Assembly (NCBI RefSeq): GCF_003265705.1
Contig: NW_020312935.1
Coordinates: 8,583,995 to 8,647,994 of the forward strand
Origin: Callorhinus ursinus
Lineage: Eukaryota > Chordata > Mammalia > Carnivora > Otariidae
Direction of reading: 5' to 3'
Length of the DNA stretch: 64,000 nt
Shown in pieces: positions 48,431 to 60,820 of this stretch (the first letter of the stretch is position 1; every line of letters starts with the position of its first letter). The notes under the pieces are model-generated. The model saw only the letters and a program-made list of their open reading frames with translations, did not search any database and had not been told where the DNA came from. The position numbers and the translations under genes are program-made.

Positions 48431-49539
48431 TGTGTTTTTTGTTGGTGGTATTACTATTATTTTGAATTAACAAATACAGTGTGTAATGGTTCATAATATG
48501 TGGATATTTCATAATCTACTTAAATTAGTCTCTTATTATTAAACATTTAATTTCTTCATTCGTTTTCTAATATCAGTAATTCTAAAGTGACTGTCTTCAT
48601 ATCTTTATTAATAACATTTTCCACACACAGATGTACATGTTCCCCCCTAGAAAGCTGGTGTCAGTTTCTGCTCTTGTCAGGTGCATATGAGAGAGTTCCT
48701 CTCCTCCAGCCCTGGTAACTGCCTGGGTGCCTTCATCAGGAATTTGGGGGCCCAATCTAGCACCACAGCCCGCAGTAAAGCACCAATGGCCTTACCAGAC
48801 TCAGAAACCTTTACCCCAAACAGGGTTGCTTACCAGCCTATACCCTTTAAGGAAACTCCACTTCCTGTAAGATTCCACAAGCGACACTGATAAACTGCCC
48901 CCAGTTCTTCAGTAACACCTCTTCTCCCCCTGTGAAGTGCTGAATCCATAAGGGAGATGCTCATCTGTGTAAACCCAGGTCTCGATTTACATGCAGATGA
49001 ATAGAGAGATTTCAATTCATTCCCGATGTATTTAAGAAGACCTGGGCTCTGGTCCTGGAAGGATGAGAAGGCTCAACCTGAAAAAGGGCAGCCAAAAAAG
49101 AGAAAACACTTCAACCAGTGTTGAAAATACAAAGGGGTCAAATGCTCTATGCTGTGTATACATCAGCTGTTCGATTCACTGAACGTGACGAAGCTGCAAT
49201 GTCCCAAACACCATCCTCGTCTCTGGAGGTGCAAAATAATGACAAAAAGTATTTTTCCTTTGAAAAAGTCACCGTCTGGGTGGGGAGCTACAGAAATAGG
49301 CTCATTAATAATGACACTCTATGGTGACAGGTGACGTAATGGGAAGACACTGGAACACAAAGGGAAGAGTTAAGAAAGCTAATGAGAGAGGGATGACTTT
49401 CACTGAAGCTGGGTCTTTAATATTGAGTGAAAATCCACCACATAGCCTGGGAAACTCAGCATTGGAGACAGTCTGGATGGCAGGCCATTCTGGGGAATGG
49501 ATCTCCTGCCGTTTGTGAGGCTGGACTGGACATGGTTTA
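48431..49539. other. Unassigned stretch
   Basis: Overlapping short frames at 48681-49518 show no recognisable protein. Confidence 0.5.
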
Positions 49540-49700
49540 GAGGAGATGCGACGGGAGATGAGGCTGAAGAAATGGGGAAATCATATTATAGGGTAGGGCC
49601 CAGAGGCCATTCTAAAGAATCTGGATTCTATCATCTGTGTGTTGGAGGATCATTGTAGATATTGATCGAATTTGCTTTGTCAATCAATGGCTTAAATTTC
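49540..49700 (-). repeat. Possible L2 LINE fragment
   Basis: GATGAGGCTGAAGAAATGGGGAAATCATATTATAGGGTAGGGCCC…ATTCTAAAGAATCTGGATTCTATC resembles antisense L2. Confidence 0.4.
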
Positions 49701-51249
49701 CTGACATGTTTCTGCAAACGATGGGGATTGCTGGGAACCTGAGAGACTCAGTTCATTCATCTTAAACTAAGGGGAGGGGGTGCTGCTTCCTGTCCTAATT
49801 CACAGTTTGGTAGGAGAATCATGTGACTTACCATAAAACTAGTGAAAGCCAAGCTAAGTACACGGTAACATTTCCTTTTAAAAGTGTTACACAAAAGGAT
49901 GAGTCCTATGGGGACTGCCATCCTAGGCTTTTAGTAATTGCAGGGCAATAAGCTAATTACTGTGTTTTATCTTCTTCCTTCATAGAACTCCAAACTAAAT
50001 AAGTAAACTTGGAAAAAATTAAATTAGGGCCATGAACAAACAAAACAACTTGTCCCTTCCCCAAAGGAAACCAATAGAAGAGACATATTTAGGGTCCTCA
50101 AACTTTGCATGTTCAAGTCTGCTTTCCTTGCTTAAATCCAGAGCGCCTTTATTTGTGCTCATGGTGCATTCCTGGGCAACTGTGAAGGAAGCTAATACCA
50201 TATACATTACTACAATACAAACGTTCTAACTCTCTGACTTTGGCAGGTCCCTTGGCCTCTCTTAGACTCAGTTTCCCCCTCTGGCTTTGATGGTTTGAGT
50301 TCAGTACTAGGGCCAAAAATTTAATCCACTAGCTGCTTGTAGCCTTTCTAATGGGAGCACTGATGAGTGTAGTTATTTTGAATTTTATTGATCCACTGCC
50401 TCTTTTTATAACAAATATTTTATAATATTCCTTTTATTATCCTGAAATGAAATTCATAGATAGTATAAATTATCTACATAGATATTTTTTAAATCAGTGC
50501 AATGCCCTAATTGCAATACAGAAGAGAAATTAAAGAAAATAGAGTATAATAAAGTAATAAGTACTTCCCATAAGTTAAGTTATAATGCATGACATGACAT
50601 TATAAGAAGGTATAATGAAGTGGTAAGACATCTACCTCCATATACAAAATCACCATGAATGGGACGGCTAAAAATGCAGACTGAAACAGATGTATTATAC
50701 TGGCAGCACAAATAGGGGTATTTCTGTAACTGATAGGACTTTCCAAAAAAAATACGGAGCTCTTGGTAAGATTTTTTTTTTTTTTAATTGGGGTGTAACT
50801 GACTTGGTAAAACTTTAAAAAGCTATCTTTCCCAATTTACACAGAAGTTGTATTCCTGAAAAATTCAGTGCATTTTAAATGAATGAGATAAATTCCATAT
50901 GCTCATATGTAAGATAGACTTGCATCTAGGTGCATATGATTATAAAGGGTTTTTAACCTACCTAAATACGTGGTGGACTTTCAAACATCATATGGATCGC
51001 AAGGTCATTTTTGATTGCACAGGACTATTCTTGCATTGCTTCCCTGACCAAATACAAATACTAGGATTTCCTCATCCCCATCATTATCAAAACACACACT
51101 CTGTCATACTCTCTTGGTTTGAGAGTCTTGGGTCCAAAGTCTTGCTCGAATCATTACTTAGGCCATTACTTCTGAGGTTGAGTGTCCTAAATGCCATAAT
51201 GTTCAGCATTCTGAAGGACCCCTAACCCACAGGAAATTGGTACGTATGT
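49701..51249. other. Unassigned stretch with a small MIR-like piece
   Basis: CTGACTTTGGCAGGTCCCTTGGCCTCTCTTAGACTCAGTTTCCCC at 50236-50281 is a MIR core. A T-run at 50770-50786 begins a short piece of antisense L1-end text (AATTGGGGTGTAACTGAC). Confidence 0.5.
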
Positions 51250-51254
51250 GGCTT

Positions 51255-51665
51255 ACTCTTTGGGGCTGAACTTGCCCCCTGCCCAGAACTTATATATTGT
51301 AGTTCTAACCTCCAGGAACTCAGAATGTGACTGTATTTGGAGAAGGGGTCTCTAAAGAGGTAATTAAGAAAAAAGTTAATAAATATAGAGGTAGTTAAGT
51401 TAAAATGAGGTCATTAAGGTGGGCCCTAATCCAATACAACTGCTGTCCTTAAAATATGAAGAGACTGGGTCACAGACACATATAGAGGGAAGACCAGGTG
51501 AAGACACAGGGAGAAAACAGCCGTCTGCAAGCAAGGAAGAGGTCTCAGAAGAAACCAAATCTGCTGGCAGTTTGATCTTGGACATCTAGTCTCCAGAATC
51601 ATAGGAAATGATTTTCTATTGTTAAAACCTATGGTATTTTGTTACGGCAGGCCTTGCAAAGTAAT
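51255..51665 (+). mobile_element. MaLR-type LTR (MLT1-like), solitary
   Basis: Plus-orientation LTR: CTCAGAATGTGACTGTATTTGGAGAAGGGGTC…AAAATGAGGTCATTAAGGTGGGCCCTAATCCAATACAACTGC…GAGGGAAGACCAGGTGAAGACACAGGGAG…TATGGTATTTTGTTACGGCAGGCC. Contains an apparent partial internal duplication at 51360-51405 (GTAATTAAG / GTTAATAAA / GTAGTTAAG). Non-coding. Confidence 0.85.
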
Positions 51666-52109
51666 GTTTGCTACATTTACAACTATAATCCTGATTACTA
51701 CTACTATTATAACTCTTACAACCACCACTGTGACCCCTACCCTCACAATTAAGTTATATTTATTGAACTTTGTGTTATTTTTATGGCACACATCCTCCCC
51801 ATAACAAGCAGACAAGCAAACTAAGCCTCTGCATGGGTCACTCAGCTACAGGGAGGCAAAAGGGGCTATAGACCCAAATACAGCCTGGATGCAAAGTCCA
51901 CATCCTGGCTTCCATATTGCATTTTCCCTCATTCTCAGGTGAATCACGCTAGAGGCCCATCAGATGTTTGGGTCACAAGTCAGAAACCTCCTGGGTCACT
52001 ATTAGGGATTACACCCTGCATGTATTCTGACTGAGAGGAACTTGTTAAGAGAACTTGGCCAACTCTGCAGGCATTTCCAATGGCAGGCATTTACAAATCA
52101 GGGGTGACA
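51666..52109. other. Unassigned stretch
   Basis: No gene or confident repeat. Confidence 0.5.
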
Positions 52110-52330
52110 GCTAAGAGGCAGTACTGTATAATGGTTAAGAACATTGATTCCTGGGTCAAGTTGCCTGGGATCAAATTCCAGTATCGGAATTTATAAGCCA
52201 TACATTTTCACCTCTGTCAGACTCTGTTTTCTTGTGGGCAAAATCATAGTTCCTGTCTCATAGGGTTACTTTGTAGCTAAACTGAGTTAATTCACATAAA
52301 GAGCTTAGGACATAATGAATCATTGAACAT
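52110..52330 (+). repeat. MIR SINE
   Basis: AAGAGGCAGTACTGTATAATGGTTAAGAACATTGATTCCTGGG…TGCCTGGGATCAAATTCCAG…GCAAAATCATAGTTCCTGTCTCATAGGGTTAC…GAGCTTAGGACATAATG. One of the most complete MIRs here. Confidence 0.85.
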
Positions 52331-52374
52331 TATATCAAAAACTAATGATGTGCTATACCTTGGCTAATTCAATT

Positions 52375-52402
52375 TAAATAATAAATAAATAAATAAATAA
52401 TA
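52375..52402. repeat. (AATA)n microsatellite
   Basis: About six AATA/AAATA units. Confidence 0.9.
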
Positions 52403-52494
52403 CATAAGCGCTTAGGACAGTGTTATAAAATGAGGGGCCAATACAGTTACCCAGGGTTAGGGAAGACTTTACAAATGCCATCTTAATGAGACCT

Positions 52495-52640
52495 TACAGC
52501 AAGCAAGAGCGTTTTACCTTCTGACACTCAAAGTTCAGGGAGGTTTTGTAATTTTCTCAAGGTCACACAGCTAGTAGACGGAAGATCTCTGTGACTCTTA
52601 AGTCCTCCTGCTTTCCAAATGCTCTGTTCCATTTCTCAAG
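52495..52640 (-). repeat. MIR SINE fragment
   Basis: GTAATTTTCTCAAGGTCACACAGCTAGTAGACGGAAGATC…CCTGCTTTCCAAATGCTCTGTTCC is clear antisense MIR. Confidence 0.75.
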
Positions 52641-53749
52641 TATTTCCATACTTTTTCTACATATTAAAAAGAAATAACATTGTCCCTCCCCAGCAACCCA
52701 CCCTAAAAACAACCTCTATTCTTTCTGCTAAATAACATACCTATCTTTTTCATGGCAAGGTGCGATACAATATCAAGCCCTGAGATTGTGTGGTGTATGG
52801 CTATTTTTTATTTTGCTGGAGAAAATAGCAAAATGCTCATGGGTTAGTTTATTCATTCAGACCAGAAATAGATCCCTACAGCACACCATTCGATACACTC
52901 ACAAAAATGTGTAGATGTAAAGGGGAAAATGTAATCTATCACCTGGATTTTTCTTTTGCTCTATGGTGCCAAATCCCTGAAGATATTGAAACATCTATAT
53001 GCTCAACAAGGAGAAAATACCTGGAAAAAGCACCATATTTTTTACTTTCCATTCAGATGCTGCAGAAGCATGTGAACATACCCAAGTCTTTAAAGAAATT
53101 AAAGCCTTTTACCTTAATCTAAAGGTCATGTTGCTGATGGAACTTGCCTGTGTTCACACCAGAGTGCAGGGAATCACTGTATTTTGGTTGCATGAAGGAA
53201 CTGTCTCTCCCCCATCCCCCAAAAGAGCTTAGGAATGTATTCACCACCAGATTAAAGCCGGCATCAATTTGAATCTTTGCTCTACTGCACTCTAAGTTCT
53301 GTGAATATTAATGGAAATTTCTTTGTTGGATGGTTGGCTGCTTAAATTCATCTGCCATTCTTCGGTTGGAGTCATTCAGGCAATTAATGTTGAGCGTGTG
53401 CCCACTCAAACAGGGGCCAGGGGTAGGTCACAGGCATGCCAGCATTGTATGTGGCTGAAGGTCAGACTGGTAAAATCCCACACAGGAAAGATGGCAAAGC
53501 ACCAGCAAGATCGATGACTGTGAGTATATTTTATGTTAGGTGCAAAGTAAAACAGAAGCAGCTACTTTTTCATTCTTATTTGATAACCTTCAAGTCCCAG
53601 TTCTAATAACCACCTGCCTGGGGTGGGGGTTCGCCTAGTGCCCCTGTGCTTCCAGCGCGGTCCAGGCGGCTCTCAGAGGCTCTTTCACTGCCTCCACAAT
53701 ATGATGCGATATGTTACCACAAACACCATTGGAACAGGATAGAGTTATA
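52641..53749. other. Unassigned stretch
   Basis: No gene or confident repeat. Confidence 0.5.
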
Positions 53750-53965
53750 AAGATCCGGGTGAGAAACCCAACTGTCCCATGCAATCCCTGTGCAGCCATA
53801 TGCCAGTTTCTTAAACTCTCTCTGCTTCTGCTTCCTTGTTTGTAAGTTGAGAATAGTAACGGTAATCTACTTTGTAGGGGTGTTTGAGGTTTAAATGCTC
53901 TCCCAGGAGTAAAGCTCTTAGAAAAAAAGGCCTGGAACAGCATAAACACTGAGTTATCAATTACT
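53750..53965 (+). repeat. MIR SINE
   Basis: ATATGCCAGTTTCTTAAACTCTCTCTGCTTCTGCTTCCTTGTTTGTAAGTTGAGAATAGTAACGG…GTAGGGGTGTTTGAGG…CTGGAACAGCATAAAC. Confidence 0.7.
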
Positions 53966-54149
53966 ATTTTCAGAGGGAGTTGGGCCAAATAAAGTACTTC
54001 GAAGAGGATGTGAGGGATAAAAATGTGATTTCAAAACAATGTCAAGATCAAAGGCTTAAAAATATTTACTTGCTAAGCCCAATTATCCAAATTACTTTGC
54101 CTGGTGCTAAGGTACATTTTGAGAAAAAGAAGATGATCATAGGGTCAGG

Positions 54150-54312
54150 CTGGGTTTGAATCAAAGTTTGGTGGTCCCCTAGTTGATTATTTTGGGGGCA
54201 ATTTCTAAACTTCTCTGAACCTATTTTCTCCTTTAATATGAGGATAATAACACCTGCCCATGGTATAAAATTTCAGTAAGAATTAATTAAAATATATGCA
54301 CTTAATCAATGA
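54150..54312 (+). repeat. MIR SINE fragment
   Basis: GGCTGGGTTTGAATCAAAG…TTTCTAAACTTCTCTGAACCTATTTTCTCCTTTAATATGAGGATAATAACACCTGCCC…TATATGCACTTAATCAATG. Confidence 0.65.
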
Positions 54313-55589
54313 TAATTTAAATAAAAGCCTAAGCTCAACCCTTCCAACCACTTTTCTCATTACTCCCTGAAATGCAGAATATGTTTGTTTGCTTGTTTGT
54401 TTAACTAATTCCCAGGACATTCTTGTTCTTTTATGCAGCTGTATCTTCACCCATAAGGTCAGCTTTCTGTAATGCCTTTCCCTTTGCTTTGTGCCCAACA
54501 CAACCTACTCACTCTTTAATGCCCTGGTTTGCTTTTGAGAGAAGAACAGAGAAGCAAAACTATGAAGAACTCCCTGCTTTTCATTCAGATCCAGGAGCAC
54601 TATAGCCCCAGGGATGGAACGCAAGTAGGGTGACCAGGAAAACAGGCTGGTAGCTGAGAGGAGAGCCATCTCAGGCATGAGAAGGTTTGTCCCTGGCTAA
54701 ATAACTTAAGGCCCAGTCCAGTCCCTTGACTGCCAACCATCATAAGGTGCAAATGTCCTCCTGTGTTACGCACACTGATGCACCAGTTGTGGCTAATGTA
54801 AGCTAGCGCAACTTTCCTGGAGAGACATCAAGTGCTCATGGCATTTGGTCCATAATTCCGTTGATAAATACTGATACGCAAACAAACAAGTGGACTGATA
54901 AATGAGGACAAGATTTTCACCAAAATACTGTGTGACAGACCCTAATTCACAACCCAACAAAACAAAATTAATTGGTTATGTTACATTTATGAAATGACCT
55001 TCTTTTAAGCCATTAAAAATACAGTGTCAGAACATTTAATGGCATGGTCTAATAGTCATGATGCAATCTTATGTAAGAGACAAAAGCGAAATCCTTACAC
55101 TAAATGCAATCCAAATTATGTGAGGATGTGTATAACTCAGGAAAGAAAAACTACCCCAGAAATTAACAGTGACTCTGTTGTGGAATGTTGGTTTCTTTGT
55201 TTTGTTCTGTTTTTGTTTTTGTTTTTTTGCTTTTGTTTTTGCATTTCATGTGCTCCCTAAAATTAACTCAAATGAGCAGAAAAAGTATTTCAAATGTTAT
55301 TTTGGAATTTCTTTGCTTTAGTTCAGGTGGCTCCCCGTGGAGTGTGGGCAGACTGGGTTTCCATGTCTGCCCCAGAAGCACTATGTGTTGCTGTTTCATC
55401 TGGGTCCCAGCATCCCTGTCCTGTCATCAATGGCTGCCTTCTGCTGGACCCCTGGGTGGTCATGGACACCCACCTCATCCTAGCATGGAAGGGGACCAGG
55501 TGTAACATCTGGGTGTGATTCTGGCTGCAGCAAGCACACTTGCTCCCATACTTGTGAAATGTCCAGGTTAGAGGCTGCCACTTAGCAGG
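54313..55589. other. Unassigned stretch
   Basis: A T/G-rich patch lies at 55194-55245. Short frames around 55185-55631 show no recognisable protein. Confidence 0.5.
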
Positions 55590-55900
55590 TATCTGTGCTG
55601 TGTCGTGCACTGGGTGCTTTAAATACCTCAATTCATAAGATTCTGAAGCTCAGAGATAAGGCCAGCAAGACAGAAAGGCAAGCAATATGCCTAGGATGCA
55701 AAATTTAAAGAGATTCTCAGGGTCATGCTTGCCTCCTTAAATTTTGCACCCCAGGTGTCACCCTTATACCACCTCATCTTGGGCCTGGTCAGGCAAAATA
55801 ACTTGCTCAAAGTCATTGAGCTGGTAACAGGTGGAGTTTGGGATCAATTCCAAGTCCAACTGATTCTGAACTCATGTCTTTCCCATTATATCAATCTATA
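55590..55900 (-). repeat. MIR-like SINE fragment
   Basis: GTCGTGCACTGGGTGCTTTAAATACCTCAATTC…AAAATAACTTGCTCAAAGTCATTGAGCTGGTAACAGGTGGAGTTTGGGATCAATTCC is antisense MIR with extra sequence in the middle. Confidence 0.6.
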
Positions 55901-56207
55901 GATTTAAAAAGCCCAGTATAAGTACATAGGGCACGGATGTGTGTGTGTGTGTTTACATGTATACCACAGTGCATCATTCTTCGTATTTAAAAGAAAAAAA
56001 GAAATCATATATTTGCTCAAACGGCAAGCACGGTGATCAAATATGAGCTATTCCCCCATTTCAAAGGTGGGCACCGTCAGGCACATCCCAGGCTCCAGCC
56101 AGAAACTGACACACGTGGAAAGCAACCACATGCTCAAAGAAACAGGACACACAAAGGGCTCTCCCAACCCTTCGTGGATTCTGCCATCCTGTCACTGGCA
56201 CTCAAGA
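55901..56207. other. Unassigned stretch
   Basis: A short (GT)n run lies at 55937-55952. Nothing else recognised. Confidence 0.5.
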
Positions 56208-56435
56208 CTAATGTAATTATAGGGGCACCTGGGTGGCTCAGTTGGTTGGGCAACTGCCTTCAGCTCAGGTCATGATCTCAGGGTCCTGAGATTGGGCCCC
56301 GCGTTGGGCTCCCTGCTCGGCAGGGCGCCTGCTTCTCCCTCTCCCACTCCCCCTGCTTGTGTTCCCCCTCTTGCTGTCTCTCTTTGTGTCAAGTAAATAA
56401 ATAAAATCTTTAAAAAAAAAAGGCTAATGTAATTA
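56208..56435 (+). mobile_element. Can-SINE (SINEC), complete, 12-bp TSDs
   Basis: Plus-orientation body about 56220-56423, with the cleanest head of the window (GGGGCACCTGGGTGGCTCAG). It continues with the CT-rich middle and AAGTAAATAAATAAAATC followed by an A-run. TSD CTAATGTAATTA at 56208-56219 and 56424-56435. Confidence 0.96.
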
Positions 56436-56799
56436 CACAACACCTCGGCCCCAGCTGAGCTGTCTTTTAGTCAATTTCATCATGTGGTGGACACAGAGTT
56501 GGTTTAGGTGTAGCAGAATCACCCAGTGCCAGGGAAAGGAGTACTGACTCCCCCCTGATTGGAATGGTGTTCCAACACCTGGCAAAGTAGAACCCACTTT
56601 TTGATTCCACTTCATAGTCCCTGATACGATTTTACAGTAATGGGTTCATTTTGCTGCATTCAAGGAATAGACGGGTTCTGTTTTACATAGATCTCCAAGT
56701 AGAGAAATACCCAAATACCCAAAGTGTCTGCAGGAATAGAGCAAATAACCAAAAAACAAAACAAAACAAAACAATGAAAAAGGAAATCCCAGAGTGTTT
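56436..56799. other. Unassigned stretch with (AAAAC)n
   Basis: An AAAAC run lies at 56751-56774. Nothing else recognised. Confidence 0.5.
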
Positions 56800-57030
56800 T
56801 TTAAGTCATTCATGCATTTAGGAAACATTTCTTAAACACTGAAGTGCCAGGCACTACATGTAACATAACCTCATTTACTCTTTCCTACACACAGTGAGGT
56901 CATTATTGCGTATTGTCCTCCTTTTGCTGATGAGGGAACAGAGACATATGGAGGTTATATGTGTCACCCGACATTACAGCCAGTCAGTATTGAAACTATG
57001 ATTCAAAACTGCATCTGATGTGCTTTTTTC
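56800..57030 (-). repeat. MIR SINE
   Basis: GGAAACATTTCTTAAACACTGAAGTGCCAGGCACTACATG…TGCTGATGAGGGAACAGAGACATATGGAGG…ATTGAAACTATGATTCAAAACTGC is antisense MIR. Confidence 0.7.
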
Positions 57031-57719
57031 TTCCTGCCTTCCAAATACTTGTAAAAGTGAATTGCATTTAATTGAATTACGGGGCTGTGTATACAAGTGA
57101 TTAATACATGCCGGCTGAATGAATGGTTAGTGACTATATTTATACCTTGTATCCATAAATTTAATATATGTTGTGCTGAGGGAGATGCCTCAATGGGAAG
57201 ATGACAGTTAACAAGGTCATTTTCTGATATGGAAAATACATAAATGTGTACGTGCCTTCTGCATTTAATTTCCTCACTGCTTCTGAAATGGATATTTGCC
57301 AGACGACTGAGAGTTGTTGCTCTTTGTTATCTGAAGGTACCATATCATCTTGGTTGCATAGAGTGCAGAATGAAGAGGGAAGATTAATCCCCCTGGAAAT
57401 TTGCTCACATCTCCCTAGAAATGGAAAGTGCAAAGGTAGCCAGAGAAATTGCCCCTCACTTGCTCTGTGAATTCTGATAACTCACTTTGGTTATCTGATA
57501 ACTGACCTTTGGTTCCCCTGCCTATAAGGCAAAGGGCTAGGACTCAAGATTTCTAACATCTCCACTCCTGAAATGACAATAAGTGTCGTGGCCTTACCCA
57601 GCCTTTTGTACCATGACATTTGGGTCTTTATTAAAAAAAAAAAAAAAACTGGCATTGCTTAATTTTATGGTGTAAATTTTAGTTGAAAATTTGGTGGACA
57701 TATCATTAACTACCTTCAG
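57031..57719. other. Unassigned stretch
   Basis: An A-run of 16 lies at 57633-57648. No gene. Confidence 0.5.
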
Positions 57720-58240
57720 AAGATCCTAACTCATTAGAGTCTTCTTCAGATTGCTTGCCTACCATGTAGTCACATCATCCTTCCCTTGCCTGAGCTGCTA
57801 AAACCCTTTAATCACTACCCACTGATATGGGGAAAAAGACTAAATCCTCATGGTATAAAGGGCTGGTCATGGTCTGACTCTAACTATTTCTCCATCCTCA
57901 GCTCTTATTACTCATGTCACAGGGCCTTTGCACCTTCTTTGCAAAGGCCTCTTTGCCCTAGAACATGCTGATCAATACACAAACTTTCATATATAATGCC
58001 TGGTTAATGTCTGAGCATTCTTCAGATCGATACTAAATTGTTATTTGTTCTTCCTGGTTCCTTAGACCTACTTTTCTGACCCTTTAGTCAACTTCTCACA
58101 TGACCATCTTTCTAAAATCAAGCTGTTTTTATACAGATATTGTTGGGGTTGTGTTGTTTAACATTCATCGTCACCCCTGGAGACTGTGACATGCTTTCTC
58201 AAGATAGCATTTCCAATGCCCAGCACTTTCCTGGGCACTT
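57720..58240 (+). repeat. L2 LINE fragment
   Basis: CTAAAACCCTTTAATCACTACCCAC…AAGGGCTGGTCATGGTCTGACTC…CATGTCACAGGGCCTTTGCACCTTCTTTGC…CCCTAGAACATGCTGATC follows the L2 3' region. Confidence 0.75.
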
Positions 58241-59096
58241 ATGTGTCTGCTTAGTAAAGGAATAAACAATATGCAGAACTATGAGCTAGCATGAAGTCAA
58301 GAGATCAAACTGTTGGGGCTCTTTGTGGGCAGTTGTGGGATGAAGTTGTCTCACTGGACTTGGTATGAGAAGATGAGCATCTTGTGAGTTAAAGCTCTTC
58401 TACTGACCAGCAGAGTTGACCTATATGGTCAGAGTAAGTCTCGGGGTCTGACTTTCCTCCCTGAAGGACAGTTTTTACCCCTCCTCAGGTGTTTGTGAAC
58501 ACTAACAAAACCGTGGACTCTTAAAAATATAAAAGCACTACAGAAATCTCAGGCATTGTTACTTTTTTTTTTTAGATTTCCTAAGGATAACTATGATCCT
58601 GATTGGCTTACAAGAGCAATTCACACAGAGCACCCAGTTGGAGTAGGGATAGTGATGATCTTATTAATCTATTACATGTTTACAAGGTTACAGAGTTGTC
58701 CCAAACCACTACAGTCACATGATCATGTAGCTGTTCTCCTAAGTTCCATAAATGTTTTAATTTCCTTTGGAATTTCATTTTTAAGTTTCTAGAGTGCTAT
58801 GCAGTTCTGCCCCAGAAGAAAAAAAAAATTCCCTTATTAATGGAAGATGGGTTGCCACAAAAAATGGCATCCATAGTAATGTGAAGTTTCTTTGCATTTT
58901 GAAAGAATACTAAGATTTAATTATATGTCAAATCAAAGAAACAAAGAATTTACCAGTATTGCCTTGTTAACTGATTACACCATTACTGATATTAAAAGAA
59001 TAAATGCCTGCATATATGCATGAATTCATCACTTTAGTTTTTCACCATGCCTCATTTGAGTGAAGAAATAGGGCCCTCTCCTTCCTCCATTCCTCC
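58241..59096. other. Unassigned stretch
   Basis: A 78-codon plus frame (58556-58792) follows an acceptor-like T-run and AG. No known protein recognised and no donor-matched exon supported. Confidence 0.45.
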
Positions 59097-59290
59097 CTTC
59101 CTCTCTTTCTCTCTCTCTCTTTCTCCCTTCTTCCCTCCCCTCCCCTCTCTCTCTCTCTTTTTCTTTTCCTCCGTAGGCTCCATGCCCAGTGTGGGGCCCA
59201 ACATGGGGCTTGAACTCATGACCCCGAGATCAAGACCTGAGCTGAGATCAAGAGTAGGATGGTTAACCAACTAAGCCACCCAGGAACCCC
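59080..59290 (-). mobile_element. Older Can-SINE with an expanded CT-rich flank
   Basis: Minus-orientation head and body at about 59172-59290: GTAGGCTCCATGCCCAGTGTGGGGCC…GGGGCTTGAACTCATGACCCCGAGATCAAGACCTGAG…AACTAAGCCACCCAGGAACCCCC. Wording matches an older, more diverged carnivore tRNA-SINE type. The tail side (59082-59171) is a polypyrimidine TC/TTCC tract. TSDs not resolved. Confidence 0.8.
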
Positions 59291-59599
59291 CGGACACTTT
59301 TGTTTTAGAAGCAAACATCATCCACTCCCATACACACACATGCTTCAAAATAATAAATGTACTGAGAAAGATATCAAATATCCAGAAATAAGAATTATAT
59401 TAATGCAATGGATTATAGTTTCCAACTTCAGAAGAGAGGAAGGGCTGATTGTTATATTTTATAGGACATTGTTTAGGGAATTAAGTTCCTTTCCATCAGA
59501 TTATAGGTATATATATATATCACTGATGGTTTGTATTGTATTTTTCCAAGTTTCTTTTGTTTGTTCCTTAACTGAGAAGGATTATGCCTGATAAAGTAA
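59291..59599. other. Unassigned stretch
   Basis: A short (TA)n lies at 59507-59519. Nothing else recognised. Confidence 0.5.
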
Positions 59600-59825
59600 G
59601 CACTGAATTTTGAAACTTGAGGTTTCACTCCCAGGTCTTCTTTTCTGGGTCTACAATCACATTACTTAGTGCCACTCAAATTTGGTGGCTTCATTTGAAA
59701 AATTGGGATATAATTAGGCTCACACCTCATGGGTGTTTTGAGATGGTCACCAATGATTAAATATATTAAACACATGGCACAGTATTTGGGATACAGTAGG
59801 TACTCAGTAAATGTATTGATTTCTT
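59600..59825 (+). repeat. MIR SINE
   Basis: CACTCCCAGGTCTTC…GTGGCTTCATTTGAAAAATTGGGATATAATTAGGCTCACACCTCATGGGTGTTTTGAG…CATGGCACAGTATTTGGGATACAGTAGGTACTCAGTAAATG. Confidence 0.8.
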
Positions 59826-60699
59826 TCAATGAAACATGCTTCACTCTCTAAAAATGTCATAGGAAATTAGAGAAAAATTTACACGTTTCTTATTTTCTTG
59901 GCTCCACTTAAAATCATATATAGATAGATAGATAGGATAGATATTGTGGACGACCTTTCCCTAAACTATTTTATTCCTGGCAAGAAACAATTTAATTAAA
60001 AATTAAAGTCAAAAAATTTCCCCTGGGATTCAAAGTGCTCCTGCCCTCCTCAGCATAAAATGTTGGCTTTTAGACAAGAGTATTTATAAAAAGAATTTGT
60101 TCTTACTGCTAGAACAACCCAATCAGGGTAATTCTTCAAGAAGTGAGCTACAGACTTTTATTCATGATTAGATATTTTGGTTTCAAAGTTCCTACTTTGA
60201 AAGGTACAGGTTGGAATTAAGAGACAAAAAAAAAAAAAAAAGACCAGTTATGGCTTTAGGGACATTTTCATTTCCTTAGGATATGTTATCTGAATGCCCG
60301 TGAAGAAGGCCACTGAATCTAGAATCGCTCTTCTGATCACCAAAATCTTAAGATAGTAGCCATTTAAGGCTCCTCTTCTTGTAGACACCATTTCGTGCAC
60401 AGCCATCCTGAGTCACTGTGACTCTCTTTCGAGGTCCCCATGGTAGATCACTTCCTCCCACCTTTTTGGATGAGTGTGTTCTGCCTTTGGATAAGTTACT
60501 CCTATCAACCAGGTTACAATCCAGTTGTGGTGTCTAGACAGCTAGAAGTGTGAATCTGCATGAGCCTTCAGACAGGAATTTCAGCCTCCCTCACAGAACA
60601 CTAGCTCATTTAATTTATTTTCTGGTTTGGGGAGAATCTCATGGTAGTCCTTATTAATAAACAAGGTAGTCCTTATAAATAAATTCTTATTTAACTGAC
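59826..60699. other. Unassigned stretch
   Basis: A short GATA run (59921-59940) and an A-run of 17 (60226-60242). Nothing else recognised. Confidence 0.5.
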
Positions 60700-60724
60700 T
60701 TCAATTCCTAGACTTTTTTTTTTT

Positions 60725-60820
60725 TTGCTAAGTGATGAGTATATGGGGTTCATTGTACTATTCTCTTTATTCTTATAAATGTTTGAAATTTTCCATAATA
60801 AAGGTTTTTTAACCCTCTTT
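60725..60820 (+). repeat. Possible LINE 3' end
   Basis: AAGTGATGAGTATATGGGGTTCATTGTACTATTCTCTTTATTCTTATAAATGTTTGAAATTTTCCATAATAAAGG resembles an old L1 3' terminus. Confidence 0.5.
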
